Assembly: GCF_900497805.2 (NCBI RefSeq)
Contig: NW_020954562.1
Coordinates: forward strand, 23,837,722 to 23,901,721
Source of the DNA: Vombatus ursinus
Taxonomy: Eukaryota > Chordata > Mammalia > Diprotodontia > Vombatidae
Length of the DNA: 64,000 nt
Direction: 5' to 3'
The position numbers were made by a program, and so were the translations under genes. The notes below the pieces were generated by a model. That model saw only the letters and a program-made list of their open reading frames with translations. It did no database searches and was not told the origin of the DNA. This document shows, piece by piece, positions 48,061 through 59,397 of this stretch; within the stretch, counting starts at the first letter, position 1, and each line of letters opens with the position of its first letter.

Positions 48061-48645
48061 TTTTTTTTAGTTAAATTAATTTATTTTTAGTTTTCAACAA
48101 TCACTTCCGTAAGCTTTTGAGTTTTAAATTTTCTCCCCTTCCCTCCCTGCCTTCCTCCCCAAGATGGTGTGCAATCTGATATAGGCTCTACATATACATT
48201 CCCATTAAACATATTTTCACATTAGTCATGTTATAAAGAAGAATAAAATGAATAATTTATTTTTAGTTTCAACATTGACTTCCATAAGCTTTTGAGTTTA
48301 AATTTTCTCCCCCTCCCTCCTCACCTCCTTCTCTAAGAAGACGTGCAATCTGATATAGGCTCTACATACACATTCTTATTAAATATAACCAAGAGGAGGA
48401 ACCACAAGAAAGAAGAAACAAAACAAAACAGAAGCAAAAAGAGCAAATAATATGCTTCAATCTGTATTCAAACTCCATAGTTCGTTCTCTGGATGTGGAT
48501 AGCATTTTCCATCATGAGACTTTCAGAGATTTCTTAGATCCTTGCATTGTTGAGAAGAGCTAAGTCTATCGAAGTTAGCTATCACAACGTAGCTGTTACT
48601 GTGTACAATGTTTTCCTGGTTGTGCTCATTTCACTCAGCATCAGT
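48061..48645 (-). mobile_element. Two L1 3' ends in tandem, both inverted
   Basis: A first copy (48061 to about 48253) and a second (about 48254-48645) each start with the inverted terminus: 'tttatttttag' then 'ttttgagttt'. Each then repeats 'gtgcaatctgatataggctc'. The second extends into the ORF2 3' end (catttcactcagcatcagtc). Both are 5'-truncated. Confidence 0.82.
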
Positions 48646-48860
48646 CTATATGTGTGTATGTATGCATGCATGTATGTACGTATTTCACTCTTTGAAACAA
48701 TTTAGCTGAGAGAGAGGTTCATGCACGGCCTGTCTTCCGACCTCCCCATCTCTCCCTTCACTACAAAACTCTTCCTTGTGCCCCTCTTTTATGTAAGATA
48801 ATTTCCCCCCATCTTTCCCTTCACCCTTCTCACAGCATCTGACTTTTCAAAACATGTTTT
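48646..48860 (-). repeat. Pyrimidine-rich segment, right part
   Basis: 'tatttcactctttgaaacaa' and 'cctcttttatgtaagataat' continue the repeat left at 48060. This indicates the L1 tails were inserted into it. Confidence 0.4.
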
Positions 48861-49215
48861 CAAAAGCACCCCTTTACTCAAAAACTCCAGAAGCTCCCTA
48901 TTACCTGCAAGTGTCAAATACAATATTTTTGGCATTTCAGTCTTCATATCCCATCCCTTTACTAGATCTCTAATCTACTTAAACTTTACTTCCCTTCACA
49001 CACTTTATAATCCAGGTAAAATGACGATCTAAACTTTCTTACACATAGGACCTCACCCATTTTTATGCCTTTGTATTGGCTGTCACACAGTCTTCAATTT
49101 GTTGTTGTTGTTGTTTGTTTGTTTTATTTTGTTTTTGCTTGGCTTTGTATCCCCATTGCATACCATATGCCCAACACATAGCAGGCCCTTAATAAATGCT
49201 TATTGAGTGACTTTA
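48861..49215 (+). mobile_element. L2-clade LINE 3' end
   Basis: 'ctccagaagctccctattac', 'gctttgtatccccattgcat' and 'cttaataaatgcttattgag' in L2 order. A (TTG)n/(TTTG)n expansion sits at 49100-49125. Confidence 0.75.
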
Positions 49216-49219
49216 ATTA

Positions 49220-50340
49220 CAAAAACAATAAAATGTATGATCATCTAAAAAAATCATACTTGTACAGAGATTAGTAAGCGTGCTCTCTTTTCATGCCTGA
49301 TTATGTATGCCCTTTGATACGAACATAGCAACATGATCTCTGTTTCTGCATTAGGAAAAGGGGATAGGTAGACAGAAGAAAAACTGTACTTTTCCCTATT
49401 TACTAAGGATATTGCACTAAGAGAATTTTAAAATACTGGGAAAAACCATGATGCATGAATTCAGGTTATCACAATGGCATTTATAAAGCAATAAATTAGT
49501 TAAAATTAGCTTGTGAAGTTTGATTTAACCATTGGCTTATTTACATGTCTTATATAATATTTAGAATATTTATTCTTTCCTCTTTACATCTTTTAACTCA
49601 TAAAACTTTATCTTTCATAATTCTTTAGTTGAATTGTATCTATCACTATAAGTAAAGATCCAGAAAGCAGAAATAATTAACTCTGTTAAATGAAACAATA
49701 TTTTTACTTGTAATCTAAAACACAGTAGTCATGGTAGTTTCTGTATTTTTGATATAAATTAATGTAATGTATGATGCAAATTCCTTTACTCAAGTCTTAA
49801 AAATAGAAAGTAGAAATTAGAAGATTGGCTCCAAATCCACAGGGTAGATAAATTAAGGAAATCCATTTTCAAAAATGCTGAGCTAATTATCCTCTTGTCA
49901 TTAGTTGGATGCTCATATAGTATTCCACATTTTTAAGTTGTGATTCAAGATTTCATGGGAAAAATAGTTGAGTCAACTCACCTCAAGTGATGAATTTTTC
50001 ATTGGCAATATTTAACATATATAAAGTTAAAAAATCTTGATAAATTCACTGTTTTAGAAGACCAACAATTTTGCATATGCATTATGAAGATCAATTATTC
50101 CTTTTAATATGTTAATTTTAAATTTGCATTCTTTAGAGATATTTTTGAGTCCTTAAGTTGTCCATTTTTTCATTAAATATTTTAGTTACTGAGTATGTTA
50201 TGTCAGAATTGAGACATGATTCAAGTCCATAGTTTTAGAAAAAAAGAATTGGACAAACTTAAATTAAACCAGACAGTGAACTAGTACAAATTTTGACAAA
50301 GTTAAATGCAAGTTAGGAAAAGGAAGTGGGTTGGTTGTGT
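49220..50340. other. AT-rich intronic DNA, nothing recognised
   Basis: No repeat family, RNA gene or coding frame seen over about 1.1 kb. Confidence 0.4.
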
Positions 50341-50349
50341 AAAGAATTA

Positions 50350-50760
50350 ATCAATCAATGGATATCAAATTCCTATTATCTGCTAGACCATGAGAATACA
50401 AATACAAAATCCACACAGTCCCTGCCTTTAAGGAGCTTACATTCTATATAATATTATATTACATTCTATATAATATATACAGCTTAAATTCTACATAATA
50501 TACAATATTATATAATGTACAATATTACACATACAATATAATGTACACAAAATAGGACATACATATATGTATAAAAACAGTGACTTTTGTCATGGAAGTT
50601 AAGGGAGGAATAAGTATTAAGGAATGAATAGTCACCAGTGTTAAATATTGAAGACGTTTCAAGTAGGATGAAATAAGAGTAAAGCTAATGGAGATGTCTA
50701 CTAAGAAGCCAACAGTGACCTTGGAAAGAACAGTTTGGGCAGAGTTGTAGGAACTGTTAA
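50350..50760 (-). mobile_element. L2-clade LINE 3' region with AT-rich insertion
   Basis: 'atcctattatctgc'-like start, 'agtccctgcctttaaggagc' and 'ttacattctatataat' are the inverted L2 end. From 50450 to about 50560 an imperfect TATAATATTA repeat expands it. The L2 sequence resumes weakly after that. Confidence 0.55.
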
Positions 50761-51202
50761 AATAGAATTCATACAGTGCTATCCATGTTATGTAATTATC
50801 ACCAAGAAAATTCTCTATTATAAGATAGCATCCTCACATTCAAAATAATTTCAAGTTTTATTCTAAAAATCAATGAAAAATTAAGTCTGATTTTGGGGCT
50901 TTTGAAATCAATTTCTAAAAATTAATTTCCCTGATTTGAAAAAAAATAATAAAGGCTTATTAGTAATAATTATCTACATTATTATCTTTTTTTGCCACTA
51001 GACAAAACCAGAGGTTAGACATTAATATTACAGAAATTAAAGGGAGATTTAGATACCACAATTATTTCTGTCCTTTAAATTCTAAGAAATAATAACTTTA
51101 TAAGGTAGTAAATAGATAGGGCTATTAAAAATGAAATTTAAAAGGATAAATATAGACATTATTGTAAATCAATCCAAAGTTAATGATAGCGAAAAATGCA
51201 TA

Positions 51203-52082
51203 CTTTGGCAAATCAAAACAACTTTGAGGTACTACATCATACCTATCAGGTTGGCTGACATGACAAAATAGGAAAATGATAAATGTTGGAGATGTGGGAA
51301 AATTGGAACATTAATACATTGTTGGTGGAGTTGTGAATTGATCCAACCATTTTGGAGAACAATTTGGAACTATGCCCAAAGGGTTATAAAAATGTGCATA
51401 CCCTTTGACCCAGCAAGAGTAGTTTTAGAGCTGTATTCCAAAAGATCATAAAAAAGGGGAGAGGACTCACATATACAAAAATATTCACAGTATCTCTGTA
51501 TGTGGTGGCAAAGAATAGGAAATTGGAAATTGAGGAGATACCCATCAATTGGGGAATGGCTGAACAAGTTGTGGTATATGAATTTAATGGAATACTATTG
51601 CGCTGTAATAAATGATGAGCAAACAGACTTCAGAAAAACCTGGAAAGACTTGTATGGACTGATGCCAAGTCAAGTGAGCATGTTGTACACAGGAGAATGT
51701 TGTACACCATAACAGCCATGTTGCATGATACTAGCATTGATAGACTTAGCCCTTCTCAGCAATGCAAGGATCTAAGACATCTCCAAAAGTCTCATGATGG
51801 AAAATGCTATCCACATCCAGAGAAAGAACTATGGAGTTTGAATGCAAATCGAAACATACGATTTGCTCTCTTTTTTTTTTTTTTCTGTTTTGTTTTGTTT
51901 CTTCTTTCTTGTGGTTCCTCCTCTTGGTTATATTTAATAAGAATGTATATGTAGAGCCTATATCAGATTGCATGCCTTCTTAGGGAAGGAGGTGAGGAGG
52001 GAGGGGGAGAAAATTTTAACTCAAAAGCTTATCGAAGTGAATATTGAAAACTAAAAATAAATTAAAAAATTAAAAAAAAAAT
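51203..52082 (+). mobile_element. L1, 5'-truncated, with 11-bp target duplication
   Basis: Begins in ORF2 (aatcaaaacaactttgaggt) and runs through the C-terminal codons. From 51560 it reads LWYMNLMEYYCAVINDEQTD, then FRKTWKDLYGL, the L1 ORF2 end as in human MWYIYTMEYYAAIKRNEI. Stops and frame changes interrupt it. The 3' UTR (gcctatatcagattgcatgc) and A-rich tail follow. Perfect duplications aaaaatgcata are at 51192-51202 and 52083-52093. Confidence 0.92.
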
Positions 52083-52604
52083 AAAAATGCATATTTGGTA
52101 TAGATTTAGACAGTATTTTTAGTTCAAAATGGGTTAGGTCTTATACTTCATCCTGAGTTGTGATTGAAACAAACATTGTAACCATTCTCTTCTGTTTTCA
52201 CATCATTGCAAAATAATTTAGGAACACAGAGAGATATATTAATCTTTATGACTAATAGCAACAGCATTCTCCTTTCGTTGAAGTGAGGATGCATTCAAAG
52301 ACACTGAATTGTTTAAGAGGCACTTGGAGACATTTGATTGATTCTTAATCAGGAGAATTTGAGATTCTATTTCAAGTCAGTTGAAATAAAGACATGTATA
52401 TTTGTACTTGTAAGATAGAGTCATTGTAAGAACGCATTTATGTGGGCATATTATACAGAACAAAATTTAATGCAGTCTGTGATAGGTTAACTATATTTTC
52501 TTCTTTCAATTAACATTTCTTGCCTATCTAATGCTAAGCTTTTTATCTGCTTAAGATGATGTCCTATAAACTACGAAGCTTTATATAAATATAAAGTTAA
52601 TACA

Positions 52605-53480
52605 AGATTATTGTTCAAAGTCTTGCAAGAAGGCTTCCATCCTGTCTCTCCCTCCAATGTGTAACAAAGTTCTCCTTGGCCCTCTTTTCTGCTTATTCTC
52701 TCCCTCTTAGCAATTTCATTCACCCAGATGGCTTTAAATACCTCTGTAGGCAGAGGACATTCAAATCGATCTCCCCAATCCTGAGTTCTCAACCAACTTA
52801 GAGATCTGCGTCTCTAAATGCCTTTAAGACTTACTTTTTTACTTGCGTTTCTCATTGTCATTTCAAATTCATCATGTTTAAACTCAAAATCATTATATTT
52901 TCTCCTAAACCTGCTCTTCCTTTTGACTTTATTACTTTTAGTGTAGTAACCCCCTTCCAGTCTCACAAGTTTATAAGTTTGCAACTATCTTTGACTTTCA
53001 CCTCATCTTCATCTCTCATATCCAGCTAATGACCAGTTCTTTCCATTCAATTCCTGTGTGTTTATACATATACATATGTGTGTGTGTGTATACACATATA
53101 TAGGGATACACACACATACCCACACACAATATAATCACTCTCATCTAGGCCTTAGATTATTATTACAGTAGTCTCTATTCTTTCACATATGTAATCTGTC
53201 TTTCAAACCACATTCATAGAAACCTTTCCTACTCATAGATATATTCATTCCATTCTCCTGCTCAGGAACTGAGGGCTGGGCTGGGTATTGGTGTCACCTC
53301 CTATGAAGCTTTCCCTCACATACCCATAGCTAGGACTCTTTTACTCTTTTAATGAATTTATTTCTGTACATGCTATACTCCTTCAGCAGAACACAAGCTA
53401 CTTGAAACCAGAGAATATTTTGTGTTTTTGTCTTTGTGCCCTGAGCATTTAGTACAGCATTTGCATGTTTGTTGTTGTTG
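52605..53480 (+). mobile_element. L2-clade LINE, ORF2 3' end to 3' terminus
   Basis: 'aaactcaaaatcattatatt' and 'ctcctaaacctgctcttcct' match the L2 'actgaactcattatctt'-type region. 'tctcatatccagctaatga' and the L2 end at 53400-53480 follow. A TG/CA microsatellite splits it at about 53065-53130. Confidence 0.68.
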
Positions 53481-53726
53481 TTCAGTTGTTTTTCAGTCAT
53501 ATCTAAGTCTTTGTAACCCCATTTGGAGTTTTCTTGGCAGAGATACTGGATTGGTTTGCCATTCCTTCTCCAACTGGTTTTAGAGTTTAGGAATTGAGGA
53601 AAACAAAATTAAGTGACTTGCCCAAGGTCACACAGCTAGTAAGTGTCTGAGGCTGATATAAACTCAGTAAAATGAGTCCTTCTGACTCCAGGGCTGGCAC
53701 TCTATCCGATGTACCAACTAGTTGGC
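53466..53726 (-). mobile_element. Full-length tRNA-derived SINE with RTE/BovB-like tail and target duplication
   Basis: Starts with the inverted (TTG)n tail, then 'accccatttggagttttctt', 'aagtgacttgcccaaggtca' and head 'gcactctatccgatgtacca'. An 8-bp target duplication, catttgca, lies at 53458-53465 and 53727-53734. The insertion is at the 3' terminus of the L2 at 52605-53480. Confidence 0.92.
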
Positions 53727-53739
53727 CATTTGCACATGA

Positions 53740-54200
53740 GCAGTTTCCAATTAATTTTTCTGAGTTCATGGAATTTCTTTCTTCAGAGGTCAATCACATA
53801 CTAACTTCCTCTTTTAAAATCGGCACTTAGGGCAGAAAGTAGTACTTTCTGCTAATACCTGTTTCTGGACTGAGAATATCTTTTTACTTCTAGATCATTT
53901 GTAGAACTGAGATCACAGTCTAATGAATGCTTAGAATTCCAGATAATCAGTTCCATTCACTTATTTTGTACTCATCTCTTAGATGCTGACAATTAATTGG
54001 AGAGGGTTGTGACAGTCAGATGGGAAAAGGAATGAGGTAGATTCAGGTTCCCAAAAGAAATATATTTTACACATATAATAATGAAAATAGAAAATTTCCA
54101 CCAACAGTGAGGAAAAGAGCGTGTCATTTTCCCACAAGGGGAGAAGAAATATGGCTATATTTCCTTTGGGAAATTGACAAGTAAATTTGAAGTTCATTGA
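53740..54200. other. Intronic DNA, nothing recognised
   Basis: No repeat or gene feature seen. Confidence 0.35.
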
Positions 54201-54269
54201 CATCTTCATTTTGCCAGGGCCTAGTATAGTACTTAACACACAGCAGGTTCTTAAGAAATGGCTGCTAAG

Positions 54270-54379
54270 TGATCAATAAGATCATAGATCTAGAGTTGGA
54301 TCTCTTATTTCATAAATGAGAAAACAGATGCAGGAAGGAAAGGCAGTTTACCCCAAATCACATAGATATTAAGTGATAG

Positions 54380-54417
<38 letters not shown>

Positions 54418-54505
54418 ATATGTATAAACACATTATAAACAAGATATTAAGTTTGAATCTAGCTTCTCAAACTCCAGAACCATTGTTTATTCCACTATAC
54501 TATAT
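54270..54505 (-). mobile_element. MIR-like SINE split by a CA microsatellite
   Basis: 'catagatctagagttggatc', 'ataaatgagaaaacagatgc' and 'ccactatactatattgctt' in inverted order. (CA)16 at 54382-54414 lies within it. An L2-like tail precedes at 54205-54260. Confidence 0.7.
54382..54414 (+). repeat. (CA)n microsatellite
   Basis: About 16 CA units. Confidence 0.95.
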
Positions 54506-54890
54506 TGCTTGAATATCTGTTATGGGCTTTATAATGTTTATATTATGAGGGAGTTATGTGGTACACATGCAATCTCCTAACATATCAGACAAGCCTGTAT
54601 TAAAACCATTTCTCACAAATATATATGTATATATATATGTATGCTGAGTTTATGTATAACAATGGAATTTCGTTTTAATAACTACCATGTTAGTAGCCAT
54701 TTCTATAAAGTGATAAGATCATCATGTCTCAACTGATAGACTACCTTGGCAACAGATGACTGATATGACTTGAAAATATTCTATCTAAATCAAAGTAAAC
54801 AGAATAACACATGACAAAATAGATGATTTTAATAGAAATTTCTTTTTTTTTTGGTTATATTATAAATATTTGGGGCTACACATGAACATT

Positions 54891-55155
54891 GGGCAGCTAG
54901 ATGGAAGAATGGATAGAGTACTGGGCCTAAAATCAGAAAGCCTCATCTTCCTGAGTTCAAATCTGGCCTTAGACATTTCCTAGCTATGTGACCTGCGGCA
55001 AGTCACTTAACCCTGTTTGCCTCAGTTTTCTCATCTATAAAATGAGCTAGAGAAGGAAATGGCAAGCCATTTCAATATCTTTGCCAAGGAAACTTCAAAT
55101 GGAGTCACAAAGCGTCAGGCACGACTGAAAAAATGAATAAACAACAGTAACAACA
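54891..55155 (+). mobile_element. Full-length tRNA-derived SINE with RTE/BovB-like tail
   Basis: Head 'gggcagctagatggaagaat', 'cctgagttcaaatctggcct', 'agtcacttaaccctgtttgc', CORE, tail 'ggagtcacaaagcgtcaggc', and a (CAA)n end. Target duplications are unclear. Confidence 0.92.
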
Positions 55156-55159
55156 ACAT

Positions 55160-56380
55160 ATGTACAATGGTTATTCTAAAAGTCTTAATGCACTTTTAAG
55201 CTATTAAAGCTTTAAGCTAAACTTTTAGAATTCCCTATATATAGATATTGATGATTTATGAAAACATCAGATTTTGTAGCAAATTCAGAGAATCATGAGT
55301 TAATTTATGAACTACCACAACAATATTGTAGTCTGTTTTAGAAATTATAATTCATCAAAGGAATCATGACACTTCCAGTCTATCTCTCATTTAGTTTTTT
55401 TCATATAGCAGATATTTAATGATTGAATTGAATTGGATTGATCACGTTAGAAACCTATTATTTTCCACACTGAGCACTGAAAGCTCTAAAGTAAAACAAA
55501 ATTTATACATCATTCCAACATCAATACCATATTTTAAAATACATATCCAATTTGATTAAAATAACTCATACTGTACTATGAAATAATTATTGTAGAAATA
55601 CATAGTATTTATCCTCTCTGCCACTTATTAGTCTTTTAGTAGAAAAATTACCATTTTTGCCTGATTGTCAAACATTTTTAACACCTACTATGTGTCAGAC
55701 ACAAATTCCCTCAATTTTGTTGTTCCAAGTGTAATATATAGCTAACCCCAAAGTACCACTTCTGCTTGTTGTGATAACGTGTTTCTGTTTTAATGACATT
55801 TGGATACAATAAAATAATTTGGATATCACTTCAAGCTTATTAAAATAGGATTTTACCGATATAGAGTATATTATCCATTTAATTGACCACACCTAGATAT
55901 ATGAGAAAACTACCAATGCATTTCAATTAAATTAAAATATTTCCTTCTCTCTCTCTCCAGATAAATAAAAAAGAATGAAAAGGCCAAATCTTCACTTTAG
56001 TACCATCATAATTTCCTTATCATTTCCTTGTCACTTCTACCACAGTGCATTCTTATCTATTTTTATCATGTTAATAAGAGGTGGAATTTTTTTTTTCATT
56101 TTACATAAACTGATATTTTGGCTTCAGTTTAGAAAAAATGCTGTGCTAGATCAGTTCACTAGACATATATTTTAATACAGAAGTTAGCCACACAGAAATC
56201 AAAATCTATGGCCCAATTCTACATTTTTGCCATTGTAAGTCATTTTGATACAACACCATATAGAAGGGTCTTTAAAAAGGATTTTGCTGTCTCACTCCCC
56301 CCAGTTTAGCTCCATGGACAGCAGAGATCTGCCACAAGAATTTCTAGGTTGAATAGTCTGCTTTAAAAATGATTGTTAAG
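55160..56380. other. AT-rich intronic DNA
   Basis: Only a short inverted L2 terminus (about 55665-55705, 'cacctactatgtgtcagaca') is recognisable. Confidence 0.4.
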
Positions 56381-56385
56381 ACAAT

Positions 56386-56388
<3 letters not shown>

Positions 56389-56458
<70 letters not shown>

Positions 56459-56501
56459 AGAGAGAGAGAAAGAGAGGAGAGAGAGAGAGAGAGAGAGAGA
56501 T
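56389..56501 (+). repeat. Compound (AT)n-(GA)n microsatellite
   Basis: About 33 uninterrupted AT units to 56455, then about 45 bp of GA repeat. It abuts the SINE to the right. Confidence 0.97.
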
Positions 56502-56645
56502 TTGGCATCAGAGAACCTGGTTTCAAATCTTGACTCTGTAACTAGGTGACTTCTCTCTGGGTAACAGTTTTTTTTCTGATGAGAGTGTTTATTGGACTAG
56601 ATGACAGCTGAAACCCCTTACAGTTCTAGATCCTATAACTCTGAT
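56502..56645 (+). mobile_element. MIR-like SINE
   Basis: 'ggcatcagagaacctggttt', 'caaatcttgactctgtaact', 'attggactagatgacagctg' and 'cagttctagatcctataact' in order. Confidence 0.72.
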
Positions 56646-56649
56646 AATG

Positions 56650-57292
56650 GCATAATATTGCAGCAATTTGTGATGTTGAATTTGCAGGTACTTACTCCAT
56701 TGATACAGGTCATAATCCTCCTATAATATTACTTTTGAGAGCTTCTGTGACCAAAAATTCATCATTCTGAGGCCAACTCGGAGAGGAGCATTTTCAAGCC
56801 TAGTCCTTGGATAACAATCATAGTGTTCCTCTCTAACTTGATGGAACCTGTTTTGGTAATCCTAGTGTCTGTCACAAATATTTCAATAGAGTAAGTACAT
56901 AATAGATGTTGAATAAATTCAATGAAAATACCATGAGTTCTGGCTCTTTTAGGACATCATGACTAGTCATATTATCACTAGTGGCAAATTATTTTTAAAT
57001 GCACCACCCTTAATCATTCATTTCTATGATTTTTCTGATTGCTTTCTACTTTAAAAAAAATGCTTATGGTATCACGATGGCATGACTACCTGGGCCTCTA
57101 AGATGCTATTTTCCCCAACTTGCCACTACCTGTCTAGGAATATTTTGATACTTCATTTCAAGATGCGTTCATGTTGCCTCTAAATAAAACAGTTCATAAA
57201 CTCTATCTCATTATTCCTGTCAGGAAAAGCCTTTGCAAAGTAAAGATCAAGAACACTTATGATAACTCACTTTTCCATAGTGATTTCATTTG
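56650..57292. other. Intronic DNA, nothing recognised
   Basis: No repeat or gene feature identified. Confidence 0.35.
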
Positions 57293-57300
57293 GTGTAGAT

Positions 57301-57506
57301 CAGGGAGGGATCCTGAAGCCTCAAGGCCACATGTGGTCTTCTAGGTCCTTGGGTATGTTCCTTTGACTGAATTCAAACTTTACAGAACAAACCCCCTTAA
57401 TAAAAAGATTTGTTCCGCAAAATTTAGACTTAGACTTAGTCAAAAGTTTGCACCCAGGACCTAAGAGGCCACGTATGGCCTCAAAGCTGTAGTTTCCCCA
57501 CCCTTG
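57301..57506. mobile_element. Complete 206-bp palindromic hAT-type non-autonomous element
   Basis: The two halves are near reverse complements. Left terminus: 'cagggagggatcctgaagcc'. Right terminus: 'tagtttccccacccttg'. Inner pairs include 'ctaggtccttgggtatg' against 'cacccaggacctaag'. The centre carries opposed 'aacaaaccccctta' and 'aaaagatttgttcc'. 8-bp target duplications gtgtagat (57293-57300) and gtgtatat (57507-57514) match at seven of eight positions, as expected for hAT. It has no coding capacity. Confidence 0.85.
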
Positions 57507-57557
57507 GTGTATATAATCTCTCTACTGGCAAAGATTATGACCTTGGATGCTGTAGTA

Positions 57558-57780
57558 CAGTTGTATCAAATTCAAATAGAAATGGGGGCCACTAATTTAC
57601 AAATAAAGGTCTGTGAGTTGTATTTTGACTTAGTTTTAAAATGCATTATATATGATTTGTTGAATTTTTATTTATTTTATTAAATATTTCCCCAATTATA
57701 TTTTAATGTAGTTGGTACCCTACTCAAGAATGTTGCAGATACATACAGCCAGTCAACAAGCAGTGTGTTTGCTAACTCTG
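57558..57780 (+). mobile_element. 223-bp hAT-type non-autonomous element
   Basis: Begins 'cagttgtatcaaattcaaat' and ends 'gtttgctaactctg', fitting a hAT family with CAGnGGTGTCAAACTC-like ends. The interior includes 'aaatgggggccactaattta' and 'attaaatatttccccaatta'. 8-bp duplications ctgtagta (57550-57557) and ctttagta (57781-57788) match at seven of eight positions. It lies only 51 bp from the preceding hAT element but belongs to a different family. Confidence 0.8.
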
Positions 57781-57789
57781 CTTTAGTAA

Positions 57790-58980
57790 ACTGTCCTCAA
57801 GGATTGCTTCAGTATAAAACAAAACAAACAGATTAAAAAAAAAAAACAAGTGGTCAAAAATCTGACATGAAGACTCTGAAATTAGCAAGACTTAAGTGGG
57901 CTCAAGTTCAAAGATTCCCTTTGTAGACCAAGGAGAGGGTAGATCATTTTCTCTAAACCTCTTGAAATCTTCAACATTGTTCCCCACCAAAAAGAATTAT
58001 ATATCAGATGCAGAGTAATTATAGCTAAATTCACAGAGGAAAGAAGCCAGAACTCCCTAAAAGATAAAATATATGTTTTTAATTAATTAACACTGGAGAA
58101 CTGTAATATCTGGAGTATTCACTTCTTCTGCCCCATTAGTCTCTATGGCTTATGCCCAAAGCACAAGTAAACTCACCAGTTTGAGGGGTATTTGGGCCTA
58201 TGACAGGAACCCTCTTCTGCTGCAGTGACTGCATGAACACTATCACCTATCACCCATCAATCAAGGAGAAACTGGGCTAAATTAGCAGATCAATGCACTG
58301 GGAAGGGTGCCATTGTAAGCAGCTATACTGGGCCTGAAAAAAAAAAAGGGCCTGAAATCCATTTGGGGTCAGTACTGCCTCCTCAAAGGGTTACTCAAGG
58401 TTTAATCAGGAAATTTGTTATCTCCCAATAGGATGAGGCTAAGGCAGCCTTCTAGCCTAACTTCAGGGATTGGCTTATTAGCAAGGGCCCAGAAGGAGGG
58501 AATCAGAAAGTGATTGATGGGTTAATGCAGATAAAAGGGTAATGCACAAAAGATATCAAGAGAAAACTGAACTAAAAGCAAGATTCACAGGCGGATAAAT
58601 GAAAAAAGAAAAGTAAAACCAGAAGGCAAAATGAATAAAACCTCAGAGAGAATACAAAGGTTATTAAAAATATTATGTAACATGAAGGCAAATGAGCCAG
58701 TAATGCTTGAAAGGCAGAATTCTCAAAGCTTTTTCAGCTTGGTTGGAGCTTATGCTTCATTTGCATAATTTTTATGACACAATAGTCTCCTTCACTGGAA
58801 TGTGAGGCATCAGAATAGGACATCAATGGAAAGAATGCAATGGGTTAATAAAAAAAATAGCCTTACTTAAACAGTTTATTGGATAAGAGCAATTTTTGAG
58901 TCATCTGGTATTATATTTAGGTGAGTTGTGTGTATGTTTGTATACATTATATATTTAAATTATGAAATTGTGGTTTCTCA
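57790..58980. other. Intronic DNA, possibly partly regulatory
   Basis: No repeat is recognised with confidence. A small duplication (gggcctgaaa) flanks an A run at 58330-58355. An octamer ATTTGCAT is at 58759-58766. Confidence 0.35.
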
Positions 58981-58984
58981 GCAT

Positions 58985-59250
58985 TTCAGTTGAGAGTGGA
59001 AAAGGAACACAAAGGTCACCTAGCCTAAATCATACAAAGAATTTATTTTTTGCAATATCATCAATGGATTTTGTGGCCTTAGCTTGTAATGCTCCAGTAA
59101 GAAATTTAGTACTTTCTGAGTCAGCCCATTCTACTCATAGCAACTTGCATTGTGAGAAAAGTTCTCTTTATACAAAGTCCAATAGACACCCTGCCAGTTT
59201 TACTCATTGCTTGCAAATGGTTTCTTCATTTAGAGCCAAACAAAAAGCAG
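58985..59250 (-). mobile_element. CR1/L3-clade LINE 3' fragment
   Basis: Inverted order of the CR1/L3 end: 'aaggtcacctagcctaaatc', 'tgagtcagcccattctactc', 'cattgcttgcaaatggtttc' (cf. 'acccattgctcctggttctg'), then 'gagccaaacaaaaagcaggg'. The plus-strand 107- and 89-codon frames here are antisense debris. Confidence 0.6.
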
Positions 59251-59271
59251 GGTGCCACATTATGGTACTTA

Positions 59272-59397
<126 letters not shown>

